Assembly: GCA_000611775.1 (NCBI GenBank)
Contig: KK106984.1
Coordinates: 2,142,580-2,206,579 of the forward strand
Direction of reading: 5' to 3'
DNA length: 64,000 nucleotides
Source of the DNA: Umbilicaria muhlenbergii
Lineage: Eukaryota; Ascomycota; Lecanoromycetes; Umbilicariales; Umbilicariaceae
Shown here: positions 1 through 10,864 of the stretch, one piece after another
Numbering within the stretch: the first letter of the stretch is position 1
Layout: the number at the start of each line of letters is the position of its first letter
Notes under the pieces: model-generated
The model's input: the letters and a program-made list of their open reading frames with translations, nothing else
Told to the model about the DNA's origin: nothing
The model's database searches: none
Made by a program: the position numbers and the translations under genes

Positions 1-54
1 GAGCGCATTATCTGACCACCATCGTCATCCATACCATATCGCTCAGGTCTTCCC

Positions 55-924
55 GTGGACGTATGTACTACAGAAATGCAGAAGGACTTCGACCTTAACC
101 TGGGTTCCCTCTGGTACACCAAGATGCCGCCAGTCTTCCCAGTTCCATCAATGCGAGCCAAAGGTCCGAGCACTTCCTCCTATTCCTACTGCTGGGAGCA
201 AGATTTTGGTGGCACGAGAAAGACTCTGGTCACGGTTGTACGATGGACACAAGATCTCTCAATGACCAAGGTTCAGGTCAAGTGGAAGGAAGCCGACCCC
301 AAAGGTACCGTAGTGGCCGAGCAAAAGCACTACTCTCCTCCAACGGCTCTGTCCCCCGAACAGCTTGATGCCGCCCACAAACAATATGGCCAGAACATCG
401 CTACTTGGAGCGAAGGGTCCGTCGGAACCACAGTCGGGGACGGCGAGTGCTGGACCTTTATCGACCACGCGTTGAAAGATCTCGCCAACACCTACCGATC
501 CTACGGCAAAGAGGGCCCCATGCTCAGTCAAGGAAGGTCGCACGGCGCCTGCATCCTGTCTCTTGAAGCCACGGCGCCCGGCTCCACAAGTGGTCTGTTA
601 CAATTGGCGGATGTGCGGAGAGGCGACATTCTTCAGATGAAGTCGGCACACTTCAAGATCATCGAATCAGTAGCGCCTACGCGCCAGGAGTGGGGGCAGT
701 GGACCAAGCGGAGTGGAGAGAAGAATGTGCGGCTTGCGAATCATACTGCTGTGATCAAGGGATTGAAGGGCGATGTGCTGGAGGTCATTGAGCAGAACGG
801 TGAGGTACCTCATGGGGTCAGCGAGGGGAAATATAACCTTGCGGAGATGCAGGAGGGGACGCTGCAGATCTTTAGGGTTATCGGGGAGAGTTGGTGTCCC
901 CCACTTGAGGCTTGTTGGGATTGA
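55..924 (+). CDS. MTI1: C-terminal part of Bbc1/Mti1-like actin-patch protein (partial)
   Basis: The 3' coding part runs to a TGA ending at 924. It matches the conserved C-terminal domain of fungal Bbc1/Aim3/Mti1 proteins, a cysteine-proteinase-like fold. It opens with the family block LNLGSLWYT, has GDGECWT carrying the candidate active-site Cys near residue 130, and SAHF carrying the candidate His near residue 200. Family members bind type I myosin and regulate actin patches through N-terminal SH3 and proline-rich regions. None of that is present here, so it must lie left of the window. The same frame has a TGA at 13-15, so an intron acceptor or other exon boundary must fall between 16 and about 75; I could not fix it. 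Whether the domain is enzymatically active is not known to me. The family call is firm, the 5' boundary is not. Confidence 0.75.
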   Translation: MDVCTTEMQKDFDLNLGSLWYTKMPPVFPVPSMRAKGPSTSSYSYCWEQDFGGTRKTLVTVVRWTQDLSMTKVQVKWKEADPKGTVVAEQKHYSPPTALSPEQLDAAHKQYGQNIATWSEGSVGTTVGDGECWTFIDHALKDLANTYRSYGKEGPMLSQGRSHGACILSLEATAPGSTSGLLQLADVRRGDILQMKSAHFKIIESVAPTRQEWGQWTKRSGEKNVRLANHTAVIKGLKGDVLEVIEQNGEVPHGVSEGKYNLAEMQEGTLQIFRVIGESWCPPLEACWD

Positions 925-2530
925 GGTGATGGGGGAAATGAGGTGTGCTGCGAGGTTGATGGCTTCTGAGATAAATTATTGAGGGAGAAAACAGTTACGA
1001 GAGAGTCATAATTAATAAAGTCCTTTCTATAGTTCAAAATTTGTAGGGGGTCACATGAGAAATTCTGGAATTTTGGAGGTCATTCTAGAAACTTAGAAGT
1101 TGAGGGGTCCCCGATTTAGATATTTACCGTGATAGTAATCAAGGATCGGAAGTGACGAGCTGAGCGTCACACCTGTGTGACTGCATCCTCGAATCTCTAC
1201 ATCTAAACTTATGTGGCTGCATGAGGTTATATGTGCCCGCTAAACCTGTCACTGCACTGCCTAGATTTTCCATCACCTATTCGTCAGTGATGGGGCTGTC
1301 AAGAACTTCCCTAGAGGCAGCATGTAGTGCAATAAGTGGGATGAGAAACATACAGGGCGTAAATCATATGCCATCTCTTTGACACCAGTTGTACAATGAT
1401 GTGATACGGGCGTAAGCATTTCAGTTCCTAGGAGATGAACATATAGGAACAGTCTTTTCTGCGCGGGGCTGAAAGAGGACGCTTAGAAGTTACACAGCTA
1501 ACAGCTTTGACCGTTCCTATCAGAGGGTTATTTCTACGTGAGCGTGGAAACTTCTCAAGAGATCTTGAGTTAATTCGTATTGTACTTCGGTGAGTTCATA
1601 AATGCGAATGCGCTGAAATGTTCTTCTTCGGCACTACACTCTTTGTAGCCGTCTTTTATAGCTATACACAGCTTACAGAGTTTCTACGAAAGATTTCAAG
1701 GATACATGCCTAACAAACCTAGACTTGAGCGACTCATCCAGATACACAAGTCCGGCTCCATGGCGAATAGATTACTCGATTATTTTGAGGTTCCCGGCAG
1801 CCCCGGGGACTTTGGAGTGTTTAGACCTAGCGTTAAGTGGAGCAGGCCTCCCGTAGATCGGTCAAGCCATGGTACGTGCGTGTGTTTAGTGGTAAGGTAC
1901 CTCCTACAGGGGCACGTAGGCTCCAGTAAGGTATTGCATTAGAGAGGTTTACCACATGGGGCTAAATACATCATTGAACTTCCGTCTGGTATTTGACTAA
2001 GGTACGGAGTCTTCCCCTGATTAGACCTCACTTACGACCCATTCAGGAAACATATATGCGGTGTCTAAAATCTGCATAGATATAAACACGGGATTGAGAA
2101 ACATATAAGGCATGGTGTTGACTTATCATCCTACAGCAGTCACAGCAGGGCTTCGGCGTTATGGTGACTAAAGGTACAAGGATGGAGAAAACACTCTGGT
2201 CTAATTACATGAGGATAGCGCTAAGGTATGCCTACTCCGTAAAACAGAGCCACACAGTAGTAGTGAGCTCACTACACCTACTTCGTACTACTCGAACCCC
2301 TTGCTTGACTCCAGAACCGAAGCCTCTACACTCCATTAAGTCGGAACTTAACTCCTTTAGTGCTCCGTGCTAAATCTCTCCTTGCTAAACCTCTTCGAGC
2401 CAAACCTCTCCATTCCAGTTGCGGTGGTGAAAAATGGCGTCCTTCCAGGCTTTTTGGGCCATTGCTTATATTTTCGCAACTGCTGCATGCTGTTTGCAGG
2501 AGTACATGCATTCGAAAGTGGCATGCTGCT
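925..2530. other. Intergenic, no gene seen
   Basis: About 1.6 kb between two plus-strand genes. The open frames here (for example 1706-1942 and 2161-2373) are short and lack family resemblance. A short motif, GGGATGAGAAACATA near 1338, recurs loosely as GGGATTGAGAAACATA near 2091. A run of short repeats of the type CTAAACCTCT lies at 2366-2412, just upstream of the mannosyltransferase. I see no tRNA or transposon ends. Confidence 0.5.
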
Positions 2531-3985
2531 ATGCTGTCATCATCACAGGCAAGGTATCGCAGCAGCTTGACATTGCTTGTCTTCATTGTTATCAGTGTTG
2601 CAACATGGCTTCTGTACCCCTCCTCAGTCGCTCTTCCTGGGGACTTCGGCGACCCTGCTGCTCCAGCAGCAGATCCAGCCAGCGATGCTGTAAGGACGTT
2701 CAATGAGCTTGCACAATACTTCATCGACTACCCCCTCTTAGATTCTGAGTTTGGTGAGTTGGGTTCACGTGTCAAGATACTCACAGACTGGATACAGACC
2801 AGCGAGACATTGGCGGGGAGCTTGAGTCCCAACGACTCCCAATCTCTGGAGAAGAGCATCCAGGAGGTGGCGCTTGCGCTTTTCCCGTTTATAGAGAACC
2901 CATCGAGGCAATATGGTCGAAATGCGCCGCTGAAGCAGCTGCGCGAAAGCTATATACCAAAGTCCAAAGGCATCGTCATCCCCACTGGCAAAGGCACGTT
3001 TCGCTATGCCTGTCACCTCATCAGCAATCTTCGTGATGTCCTACACTCCATGCTCCCGATCCAGGTCGCCTACGCCGGCGAAGACGACCTGCCGTTGGCT
3101 TACCGAGAAGCCATTGTCTCCCGGGGCGCGAACATAGAGACCCTAGATATCACAAGCGTTCTCAACGATACCACATTGAACTTCAAGATCGAGGATGGAG
3201 GGTGGGCGGTGAAGCCATTTGCGCTCCTCGCCTGCAAGTTCGAACAGGCCATCCTCCTAGACGCAGACGCTGTTTTCTTGCAAAAGCCGGAAGTCATATT
3301 CGAGAGTCACGAGGGATACCAACAGACGGGGACACTTTTATTTCACGATCGTCTTCTATGGCAGGGGACATTCAAAGAACGCCATGAATGGTGGGAAAAG
3401 GAGATGGAACACCACGCGATCGGTGAGACACTGTCGAAGTCGAAGGTCTATATGGAAAGGTATGCAGAAGAGGGTGACTCGGGCGTGGTTGTGCTTGACA
3501 AAGGCCGTCTTCCCGTCCTTATGGGACTTTTGCACATCTGCTGGCAGAACACACTGGCCGTCCGTCAGAAGTTTACTTATCGAATGGGTTATGGAGACAA
3601 AGAGAGCTGGTGGTTCGGGCTCGCGTTGAGCGGCGTTCCTTATGCAATGGAGGGACATTACGGCTCCATCCTTGGTGAGGCTAATCCTGAAAAGCCGAAC
3701 AGTGTTTGTAGCTTTACTATTGCACATGTGGATGAAAAGGATAAATTGCTCTGGTACAACGGCAGCTTGCTCAAAAACAAGGCGATCAATAAGGTAGAGT
3801 TTCTTGTGCCGAGTCACTGGATGATGGATGCTACGTGGGATAAAGGAGCGCAGAAGAAGGACATCAGCTGCATGCGCGATGGGACTGTCCGAGAGGTTGA
3901 TGAAAGTATGAGGAAGGTGGTGGAAGCGAGCGTGGAGAACGCGAAGAATATTGATGAGAAGTTCAAGGACCTGATTGAGATGTGA
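2531..3985 (+). CDS. Golgi alpha-1,3-mannosyltransferase, MNN1/GT71 family
   Basis: A single-exon gene of 484 residues. The predicted protein is a type II membrane protein: a short cytosolic tail, then a hydrophobic anchor at about residues 12-30 (SLTLLVFIVISVATWLLYP), then the lumenal catalytic domain. It resembles fungal MNN1/MNT-type alpha-1,3-mannosyltransferases, which add terminal mannose from GDP-mannose to glycans in the Golgi. The DxD metal and nucleotide-sugar motif is visible in AILLDADAVFLQ (about 3251-3286). The open frame extends upstream to 2360, but I chose the ATG at 2531 because it puts the anchor at the N-terminus; the 57 extra residues are low-complexity and unlike the family. 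Position within an N- or O-glycan pathway cannot be decided from sequence. Confidence 0.85.
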   Translation: MLSSSQARYRSSLTLLVFIVISVATWLLYPSSVALPGDFGDPAAPAADPASDAVRTFNELAQYFIDYPLLDSEFGELGSRVKILTDWIQTSETLAGSLSPNDSQSLEKSIQEVALALFPFIENPSRQYGRNAPLKQLRESYIPKSKGIVIPTGKGTFRYACHLISNLRDVLHSMLPIQVAYAGEDDLPLAYREAIVSRGANIETLDITSVLNDTTLNFKIEDGGWAVKPFALLACKFEQAILLDADAVFLQKPEVIFESHEGYQQTGTLLFHDRLLWQGTFKERHEWWEKEMEHHAIGETLSKSKVYMERYAEEGDSGVVVLDKGRLPVLMGLLHICWQNTLAVRQKFTYRMGYGDKESWWFGLALSGVPYAMEGHYGSILGEANPEKPNSVCSFTIAHVDEKDKLLWYNGSLLKNKAINKVEFLVPSHWMMDATWDKGAQKKDISCMRDGTVREVDESMRKVVEASVENAKNIDEKFKDLIEM

Positions 3986-4280
3986 AGAGGTCTTGACCCC
4001 TATTTGGACGGTCCGCACGACGTGTCATACGCGCTTTGTACTAGTATCTCCGTCCTGCGAGGAGAGCCGCACCCGCTGCAGTTCTCACACAATGACCAGG
4101 ACCCGTTACTCTAACGTGCTGGGGGTCCCTGTATGTATTTATGGACACAGGATATGTCACTGCACTGCATTTTCATTATTTGGATGCTTTAGATATTCAT
4201 CGTTAAGCCGGATCGTTCACCGTCTCAACTACCCTTCAGCTCTAGCATGGCTTGACAGGGACGGCCAAACGGTGCCTTCA

Positions 4281-5255
4281 CTACAGTCTCGGCGCCACAG
4301 GTTCGCCAATCAGCCCGATCTTCAGCAGATGCTCACTCTCCTCGATCTCCTTGGCTCTAGCCTTCAACTCGTCCACGTCCCAATTAGCCCACACGAGTCG
4401 ACCAGCTAAGAAAGCGGCTTCGGGGGACGCGAGCCACACGGCAAAGTGAGCAGCGAGATCCACTAGTGAAGAGTCAGTTAGGAATACATTGGCTGCACGG
4501 TCAAAGAAGGCATCAGGATTCTTGGGAAACGTACCGTCGTCCCATTTTATAGAAGATTCGTCGAGTCCAACGCCCCTCGCCATTCCGGTCAGCACCGTAC
4601 CCGGATGCATACTCGTAATGCGCACTCCATTCTCCTTCTCTTCGTTATGCATGTGCGCCAGGACATGGACGAAAGCCTCCTTGCTCGCGCCGTAAATGCC
4701 TCGCCGGGGCAGATGCACATGCACGGCGCCGGTGGAGATGTTGATGAGCACTTTCCCCTGCTTGGGTTTGTCTGCTGCGAGAAACTCGTTGGTCACTATC
4801 AAGTTGCCTTTGACGTTGATTTCGAAGTTGGTCCACAGCTCGTCGAATTGCGTGGGCAGAGTGGTCGAATCCGAAGCGACGCCGGCACAGAGGATGAGGA
4901 TGTCGGGCTCGCCGATGCTGGAGCGGATGTCGGTGAAGGCTGAAGCGACCTTTTCGGCGTCGGTGATGGATGTGGCGTAGGCGTGGACGGCCGTTGCAGG
5001 ATGGTCCTTTTCGACGGAGGCTTTCGTCTCAGCTATGGAGGATGCATTGCGCGCAAGGATGGCGATGTGGGAGGCGCCGGCGGCTGCGAAGGCGTTGGTG
5101 ATGGCTAGACCGATTCCTTGATTGCCGCCTGTAATGACAACGGTCTTGCCGGCTACGGAGAGGGCGGGAAGGGTAGGGTCAATGGCAGCGTATGGCGTCT
5201 TGTGGTAGGTATGGGTGAAGGAGTTGTTCAGGTCTGGTTGAGACATTTTTGTCAT
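4281..5255 (-). CDS. Short-chain dehydrogenase/reductase
   Basis: An intronless gene of 324 residues with a classical SDR Rossmann fold. The cofactor loop is TGGNQGIG near residues 42-49, followed by the CAG variant of the NAG motif and the catalytic pair YGASK near residue 195. The upstream Ser is in ISTGAVH. It probably oxidises or reduces an alcohol or carbonyl with NAD(P)(H); the substrate is unknown. A second Met three residues in (position 5246) is an equally good start. It is convergent with the mannosyltransferase and divergent from the OSGIN-like flavoprotein, with 927 bp between their starts. The C-terminal tail after the last SDR helix is of the type seen in several fungal SDRs of unknown role. 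Confidence 0.88.
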   Translation of the reverse strand: MTKMSQPDLNNSFTHTYHKTPYAAIDPTLPALSVAGKTVVITGGNQGIGLAITNAFAAAGASHIAILARNASSIAETKASVEKDHPATAVHAYATSITDAEKVASAFTDIRSSIGEPDILILCAGVASDSTTLPTQFDELWTNFEINVKGNLIVTNEFLAADKPKQGKVLINISTGAVHVHLPRRGIYGASKEAFVHVLAHMHNEEKENGVRITSMHPGTVLTGMARGVGLDESSIKWDDGTFPKNPDAFFDRAANVFLTDSSLVDLAAHFAVWLASPEAAFLAGRLVWANWDVDELKARAKEIEESEHLLKIGLIGEPVAPRL

Positions 5256-6182
5256 GGAGGTGAGATGTTGGATACGAGTAGGGTACTGGTGAGGCTCAAA
5301 CGAGACAGTGTTTCTGCAGAGTCGGCTCAGAAATGCAGGTTGGATATGGACTTGAGTGGAATCAAAGATGATGTTGTATGATAAGACATTATGGAGCAGG
5401 CTTTTGCTCTACTTATATACCGTCCAATTTACTTCACAACGGTCTTCACGTATGCGTTCATATCAGCTCGGGTCAGCTTCAGTTGGCAATACCTACTTGA
5501 TGGTTGTGCAACAGAGTTGGGTTGTTAAGCAAGACAAGGTGCAGTCGTTGAAGTCCCATAGAAGGCGATTGCGAGATGATCAACCATTGGGCCGTAACTG
5601 TTGTTCGTGTGTCCAATTGTGCTTGCCTGCTTACCAAGTCGTTACAGGCTCACGTGTGCGCCGGGGATAGTGTCCACCATCGGCTTTATCATCACCTCAC
5701 CTCACTGGCTCGACTGCATGCAGGGTCGCGGCCACAAGAGCCCCCGCGCATGGCCCAGGCCCCGCCCCGCCAGGCCTCGTCAGGCCAATCACGGGAGCCT
5801 CCTCAAGCCTTACCGGTATCTTACCAGTTAGGCCGACCGCTTCACGTTGTGGTCCTTTGGTGGGTAAACAATTGCTGGCAATAGAATCGTATTGTGCATG
5901 AAGGTGGTATGAAGCCTGCTACGAAGTTTCGACTAATAAACGCCCTGCTTACGTAACCATGCCCACAACGTCATGGCCAGCCCCACGTTCCGCGTGCTTC
6001 CCAATCCCACTGCCGGCCTCTAAGATGGCCTCCAGCCTCTAGCCCACCTTACCAAGCCTGCGCACTGCTGACTAGGAAAAGCTTCGCGCTCACCATGTCG
6101 GCCTCGCACAGCTTTACTCCGGCGGAGCAAGGCCGTCTCCGTCCCCGTCTCCGTCCTGATGAGACGAACGCCATGAGCTTCG
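5256..6182. other. Divergent intergenic region between SDR and OSGIN-like gene
   Basis: It holds the 5' regions of two divergent genes. The part from 5740 to 6060 is GC- and C-rich with pyrimidine tracts. Frames such as 5576-5884 and 6095-6289 show no family resemblance. No repeats or RNA genes seen. Confidence 0.5.
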
Positions 6183-7904
6183 ATGCCTCGCCCGCCGCTC
6201 TCTCACCATGTCGACGCCGTCGTCGTCGGAAATGGCCCTTCCGCCCTAATCCTCTCCTACATTTTGCACGGCAACGTTCCGCACTATGACCCGTCGAAGC
6301 GTCATCCGGACCCGATTCTACACTCGAAGCTCCTCAAGTCCTCATGCCTTCTTGATATCGACGTCGACGACCTCACTGCGCACTTCAATGCCTCGCGTCT
6401 TTCCTACTCGACCCAGGCTCTTCCGATCAATGTCCTCCTCGACACGCTACTACGACCTTTAGCCGACACTGAGCCGGAACAACTGCAATCGTGCGTACAG
6501 TGGCGGCATGAACCAGGGAAAGCCGTATCTCATATCGTCCTGGGCAATACTCCCCGCGCTGGTGGTCAATGGGCGGATAACCCGGTGGCAGCGAGCTGGG
6601 ATATTGGCGCATTAAGTTACCTCGAGATGCTGTCACTCCCTGGTTACTCCTTTGCGGAGCACTACAAACTACTGCACGGAAAGCCACCTGGCGATTTTCA
6701 TCGTCCAACCCGGAGAGAAGTAGCCGACTACCTCGCAACATATCCAGAAAGAGTTGGAATTAGCGGCAACATCTACACATCTACAACCGTGCACAATATA
6801 TCCCGAACTGCCAGTGGCTTCCACATCCGCCCGCACAACATCCACTGCAAACACCTCGTCCTAGCCTCCGGCACTTTCTCCCACCTCATCCCTCCTCGGC
6901 CGCTCTTACAATCCCTGCTCAACCTACCACCACCTTCCACACCCGCCGCACCCCCAACACTGGTCGTCGGCTCTGGCTTTACCGCCGCAGATATAATCAT
7001 CTCAGCCCCACCCCACCGAAAAATCATCCACATCTTCAAATGGGCGCCGGACGAACGACCCTCACCACTTCGAGCCTGTCATCCTCAAGCATATCCCGAG
7101 TACGCAGGCGTGTATCGGCGGATGAAGCTAGCTGCGATCAAGGCTTCGGGACCAAAGGATGTGTTTTCGCCGCTGAAGCGGGGGAAGAGTAATCCGTTTT
7201 TTGAGAGTAGGGACTGGGAGTGTGTATATGAGGGGTTACCTAATACTGTTATTAAGGAGGTAGAGGTTGAGGAAGACGGTGCGACGGTGACTTTACAGAG
7301 CGACGATGGGAGGTCTTTTCAACGCAAAGTCGCAGGGCTGGAGTATGTCGTGGGTAGACGCGGGTCGCTGCAGTATTTGGACGAGAGTCTGCAGGCGGAG
7401 GTGCTTGGTCATAATGAAGACAGTGTGGGTGATGCAGCAAGCATTTCCGGTTTGACCTTAAGGGCTAAGGTAGAAGAGGATCTAGAGGTCACACCGAACG
7501 TTTTTGTTATCGGAAGTTTGACGGGGGATTCGTTGGTTAGATTCGCTTTTGGAGGATGCGTCTACGCTGCGCGAGAGATGATGGGTCGGAAGGAGAGGTC
7601 GTCGCCATTGTCGCTTCGGGTAGCGACAAACGGGAATATCATTTCGGATGCCAACGGGGGTGGGAAGAAAGAAGGCTATCATACAGCGGCTATTAGAGAA
7701 GAAGGCGAGAATGCATGGATACAGACTAACGGGCACACGGATCTTGGCGTCTATAGACAAGAGAGGAGATGCGGACGTATTGGGTTCGAGGTTGATGTTG
7801 ATAGGAAAGACAGGGCGTTGGAGAAAGATGGAGCGGCTTCTATAGATCAGGAACTTGCGTGGCGGGAATCTGGGTGGTGGACGGGTAGTTGTGCCCTTTC
7901 ATAA
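6183..7904 (+). CDS. OSGIN-like FAD-dependent oxidoreductase
   Basis: An intronless gene of 573 residues. The N-terminus has the FAD-binding dinucleotide motif VVVGNGPSAL at residues 13-22. A second Rossmann motif, VVGSGFTAADI, lies near residue 260 and fits NAD(P)H binding. The order of blocks (HPDP after the first motif, ALPINVLLDTLLRP, GGQWAD, ATYPERVGI, and FVIGSLTGDSLVRFAFGG near residue 445) matches the oxidative-stress-induced growth inhibitor (OSGIN) group of flavin monooxygenase-like proteins. The substrate is unknown. The last about 100 residues are divergent and polar and could contain an unnoticed intron, but the frame stays open to the stop at 7904. The start at 6183 places the FAD motif near the N-terminus as expected. 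Confidence 0.85.
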   Translation: MPRPPLSHHVDAVVVGNGPSALILSYILHGNVPHYDPSKRHPDPILHSKLLKSSCLLDIDVDDLTAHFNASRLSYSTQALPINVLLDTLLRPLADTEPEQLQSCVQWRHEPGKAVSHIVLGNTPRAGGQWADNPVAASWDIGALSYLEMLSLPGYSFAEHYKLLHGKPPGDFHRPTRREVADYLATYPERVGISGNIYTSTTVHNISRTASGFHIRPHNIHCKHLVLASGTFSHLIPPRPLLQSLLNLPPPSTPAAPPTLVVGSGFTAADIIISAPPHRKIIHIFKWAPDERPSPLRACHPQAYPEYAGVYRRMKLAAIKASGPKDVFSPLKRGKSNPFFESRDWECVYEGLPNTVIKEVEVEEDGATVTLQSDDGRSFQRKVAGLEYVVGRRGSLQYLDESLQAEVLGHNEDSVGDAASISGLTLRAKVEEDLEVTPNVFVIGSLTGDSLVRFAFGGCVYAAREMMGRKERSSPLSLRVATNGNIISDANGGGKKEGYHTAAIREEGENAWIQTNGHTDLGVYRQERRCGRIGFEVDVDRKDRALEKDGAASIDQELAWRESGWWTGSCALS

Positions 7905-8464
7905 ACTAGAAGGTTGGTTCTTTGGTATTTGAGGGGGGCTCGAGTCAGCGTTTGGATATCAGCGATGGTGGCGATTCTCTTGGTTGTTTGTTCATATTAT
8001 CTATATACGTTCACTCGCGTTTGTAGATTAGAGATCTATCTACCGTCATATTCAGAACAAGAATTTTAAAACATGCCTTAGATTAAAAGGTATTGTACCT
8101 CATGAGAGAATGGACCAGGGTTCCCAGTACTCGCCGTTTGCAACGAGGAACAACGCTGTTGGCAGACTTGAGAGGAGAAAATGATTTGATACTGCACTTG
8201 ATACCGTTGTCACCCAGTGTTATTGTACTAAGTCCACCAAGAACCTTGCACGCAACACGCTTCCCCCTCGTGGGCCCTCGGCTGAATACAAAACCCCCCC
8301 TCTTCTATGATGCCTCGGTTTACCCTCGATAAGGCGTCCATCAAGAGGGGGATGAAACAGGCAATGTTCCGCATGAAACCAGGAAACCTGTGACATAATA
8401 CGACAGGACTTACTCCTGTTCTGGCTGATTCACCCAAGCTCGAAGATTAGGGCCTGTTCACATT
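7905..8464. other. Intergenic, no gene seen
   Basis: 560 bp between two plus-strand genes. AT-rich at 7960-8090. Short frames at 8093-8332 (+) and 8228-8437 (-) show nothing recognisable. Confidence 0.45.
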
Positions 8465-10864
8465 ATGACCTCCTCCAATGGAGTCGACCGAGCTTCCGGT
8501 CAGGATGTCCGACTCCGCCGACAGCAAGACTTTGGGCAAAGACCCGTCAGAATTGCCAATTGCTCGGGTTATAAGAGTCTGTGGTCTCTATAGTCATGAA
8601 TAGTGATAGGATATCCACAAGCTGACCCCGCACGTCTGAACAGGCGACCCCAGCTGGCAGATGCTTCGCCAGGCGACGCTTGGGGATGTGGACTTCATCA
8701 CTGGCGATTACCTGGCTGGTGAGTGGCGATTGAAGTCCTCATCTATCACAAAGGGAGTAGGTGGCACGATAGGTTAGAAGTTGATAACGATTGGTCAGAA
8801 ATGAACATGGCCGAGAACGCCGAGGCTTTTAGGGAGGGTAAACATGATGGCTTCGAGCCGACAGCGTGGCAAGGACTTCAAGAAAGTATCGAAGTCATTG
8901 CCAGTAGAGGTATCAAGGTCGTCATTAATGGAGGCGCTCTGAACCCCAAAGGTCTGGCCGAGAAGACCTTTGCTTTGGTAAGGCGACGAGTTCAGCTATC
9001 TTCCGCATATGCAATTCAAGTTTATGCTTCTTACGTACTATTTCCTATCATGCGCGAGATGTCTCTGTTGGTCTCTGATTTCTGCTGTCTCAGAGTCAAG
9101 AACGAGGCCTCGACCTCAAAGTTGCCTTCGTCTCAGGGGATGATCTCCTCCCTGAACTGGGGCCGAACGTGGCCTCGTTGAAGAAGCATCTACCTAAACA
9201 CCTTGATTCGTCAAACACCGAATTCAAATTGCCCCCCAATACCGAAACCTTTCTCGAGAATGACGCTCTGCCTCTGGTCTCTGCGAATGCCTATCTCGGG
9301 GCTCGAGCTATCGTACAAGGACTTCGACTCGGAGCGGACATTATCATCGCTGGCAGGGTGTCCGACGCTTCTCCGGTCATTGGAGCAGCATGGTACTGGC
9401 ATTCCTGGTCAGATACGGATTATGACCGCTTGGCAGGATCCTTAGTCGCGGGCCATTTGATTGAGTGTTCGGCTTACGTGACGGGAGGCAACTTCTCTGG
9501 CTTTACAGAGTACGACTTGGACCTTTTCATTGAGCCTGGCTTCCCAATTGCGGAGGTAGATGCGGATGGATCATGCGTCATCACCAAGCATGAAAACACT
9601 GGCGGTATTGTGAACGAGGATACCGTGAAGTGCCAATTCTTGTATGAGCTGCAAGGCAACATCTATCTGCATAGCGATGTGAAAGCGTATTTGGACAATG
9701 TGGAAATCAAGTCCATAGGCAAAGATCGGTACATCTCAGAGACCCACAAAAAAGAGCATCTTTCATACTTACGTTGTAACATCTCAGAGTCAAAGTCTCT
9801 GGCATCGTCGGAAAGCCTCCACCACCAACCACAAAAGCAGCAATCTTCTACCGAGAGGGCTACCAGTCCCAAATCCTCCTCAACGCGACCGGCTACGGTA
9901 CGAACGAGAAATGGCAGCTACTAGAAAAACAGATACGCCAATCCCCCAAAGCAAGTAAATTCCTACCAGATTTGGACGTCCTGGAGTTCCAGATGTAAGC
10001 AAGCGTCTCATGCACGATTCAACCCCAGCAAAAATACTAAAGTCCCCCAGCGTCGGCGTCCCCGATCCAAACCCCACCAGCCAACTCCGCAGCACGACCT
10101 ACTGCCGCGTATTCGCCCAAGCCTCCACCCCGGCCCCGCTCATGATCCTCCTGAGTGCATTCAGCGACATCGCACTCTGCCATTTCTCCGGTCCATCCCC
10201 TCCCCCCAAAAACCCCATCCCCCAACCCCTCCACTAACCCCCCACTCCCACAGGCTTCCACTGCGCCCTCGACATGCGCACCGCCGTCCCCACCCCCTTC
10301 CTCGCCTACTACCCCGCCCTCTACCCGCAATCCTCCCTCTCCGAAACCACCACCATCCTCACCCCCTCCTCCTCCTCCTCCTCCTCCGCTTCCTCCCCAC
10401 CCGTCCCCCTCCCCGCCGGCCACCCCCCTCGCTCCGAACCCCTCGAGCCCCGCCCCTCCTACAACACCCGCCATCCGCGCCCGCTCGCCTCCTTCGGCCC
10501 CACGACCCCCCTCCGCCTCGGCGCCATCGCCCTCGCCCGCTCCGGCGACAAAGCCGGCAACATCAACATCGGCCTCTTCGTGCGCACCGCCGCCCTCTGG
10601 TCCTGGTTCCGCAACTGGCTGGACGTCGCGCGCATGAAGGAAATGCTGGGCGAGGATTGGAAGGAGGAATACGCGGTTGAGCGGGTGGAGTTTGAGCGGA
10701 TCTGGGCGGTCGGGTTCGTCGTTTATGGGTGGCTGGGGCGCGGGGTGGGCGGGTCGGAGCGGTTGGATTGTTTGGGGAAGGGGGTGGCGGATTGGGTTAG
10801 GGCGAGGGAGGTGGATGTGCCGGTGGGGGTGCTGGGTGATGCCGTCTCGTTATTAGCGCTGTAG
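8465..10864 (+). CDS. AtuA-like acyclic terpene utilisation family protein (DUF1446), 7 exons
   Basis: Spliced model of 652 residues: exons 8465-8576, 8644-8718, 8799-8977, 9094-9728, 9788-9994, 10051-10190 and 10254-10864. All junctions are GT-AG and the phases agree. The N-terminal AtuA/DUF1446 domain starts with RPVRIANCSGYK and continues DVDFITGDYLAEMNMA, VINGGALNPKGLAEK and VAFVSGDDL. A small C-terminal domain (about residues 530-650) begins LGAIALARSGDKAGNINIG, typical of the AtuA C-terminal module. Bacterial AtuA takes part in citronellol/geraniol breakdown; the role in fungi is unknown. A Ser/Thr/Pro-rich low-complexity stretch encoded by a TCC microsatellite at about 10366-10393 separates the two domains. 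Exon 7 is strongly C-rich up to about 10620 and G-rich after it. Confidence 0.85.
10366..10393 (+). repeat. TCC trinucleotide microsatellite in AtuA-like exon 7
   Basis: A run of TCC units encoding a poly-Ser stretch in the linker between the two domains of the AtuA-like protein. Likely variable in length between strains. Confidence 0.8.

Noticed and set aside
3356-4018. 220-residue minus-strand frame
   Set aside because: Antisense shadow of the mannosyltransferase gene, no family resemblance.
4605-4980. Plus-strand frames over the SDR gene
   Set aside because: Shadows of the SDR coding sequence, which has clear catalytic motifs on the minus strand.
10155-10637. Pro/Ser-rich plus-strand frame overlapping AtuA exons
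   Set aside because: It is an alternative frame of C-rich exon 6, intron 6 and exon 7; the spliced AtuA model explains the region.
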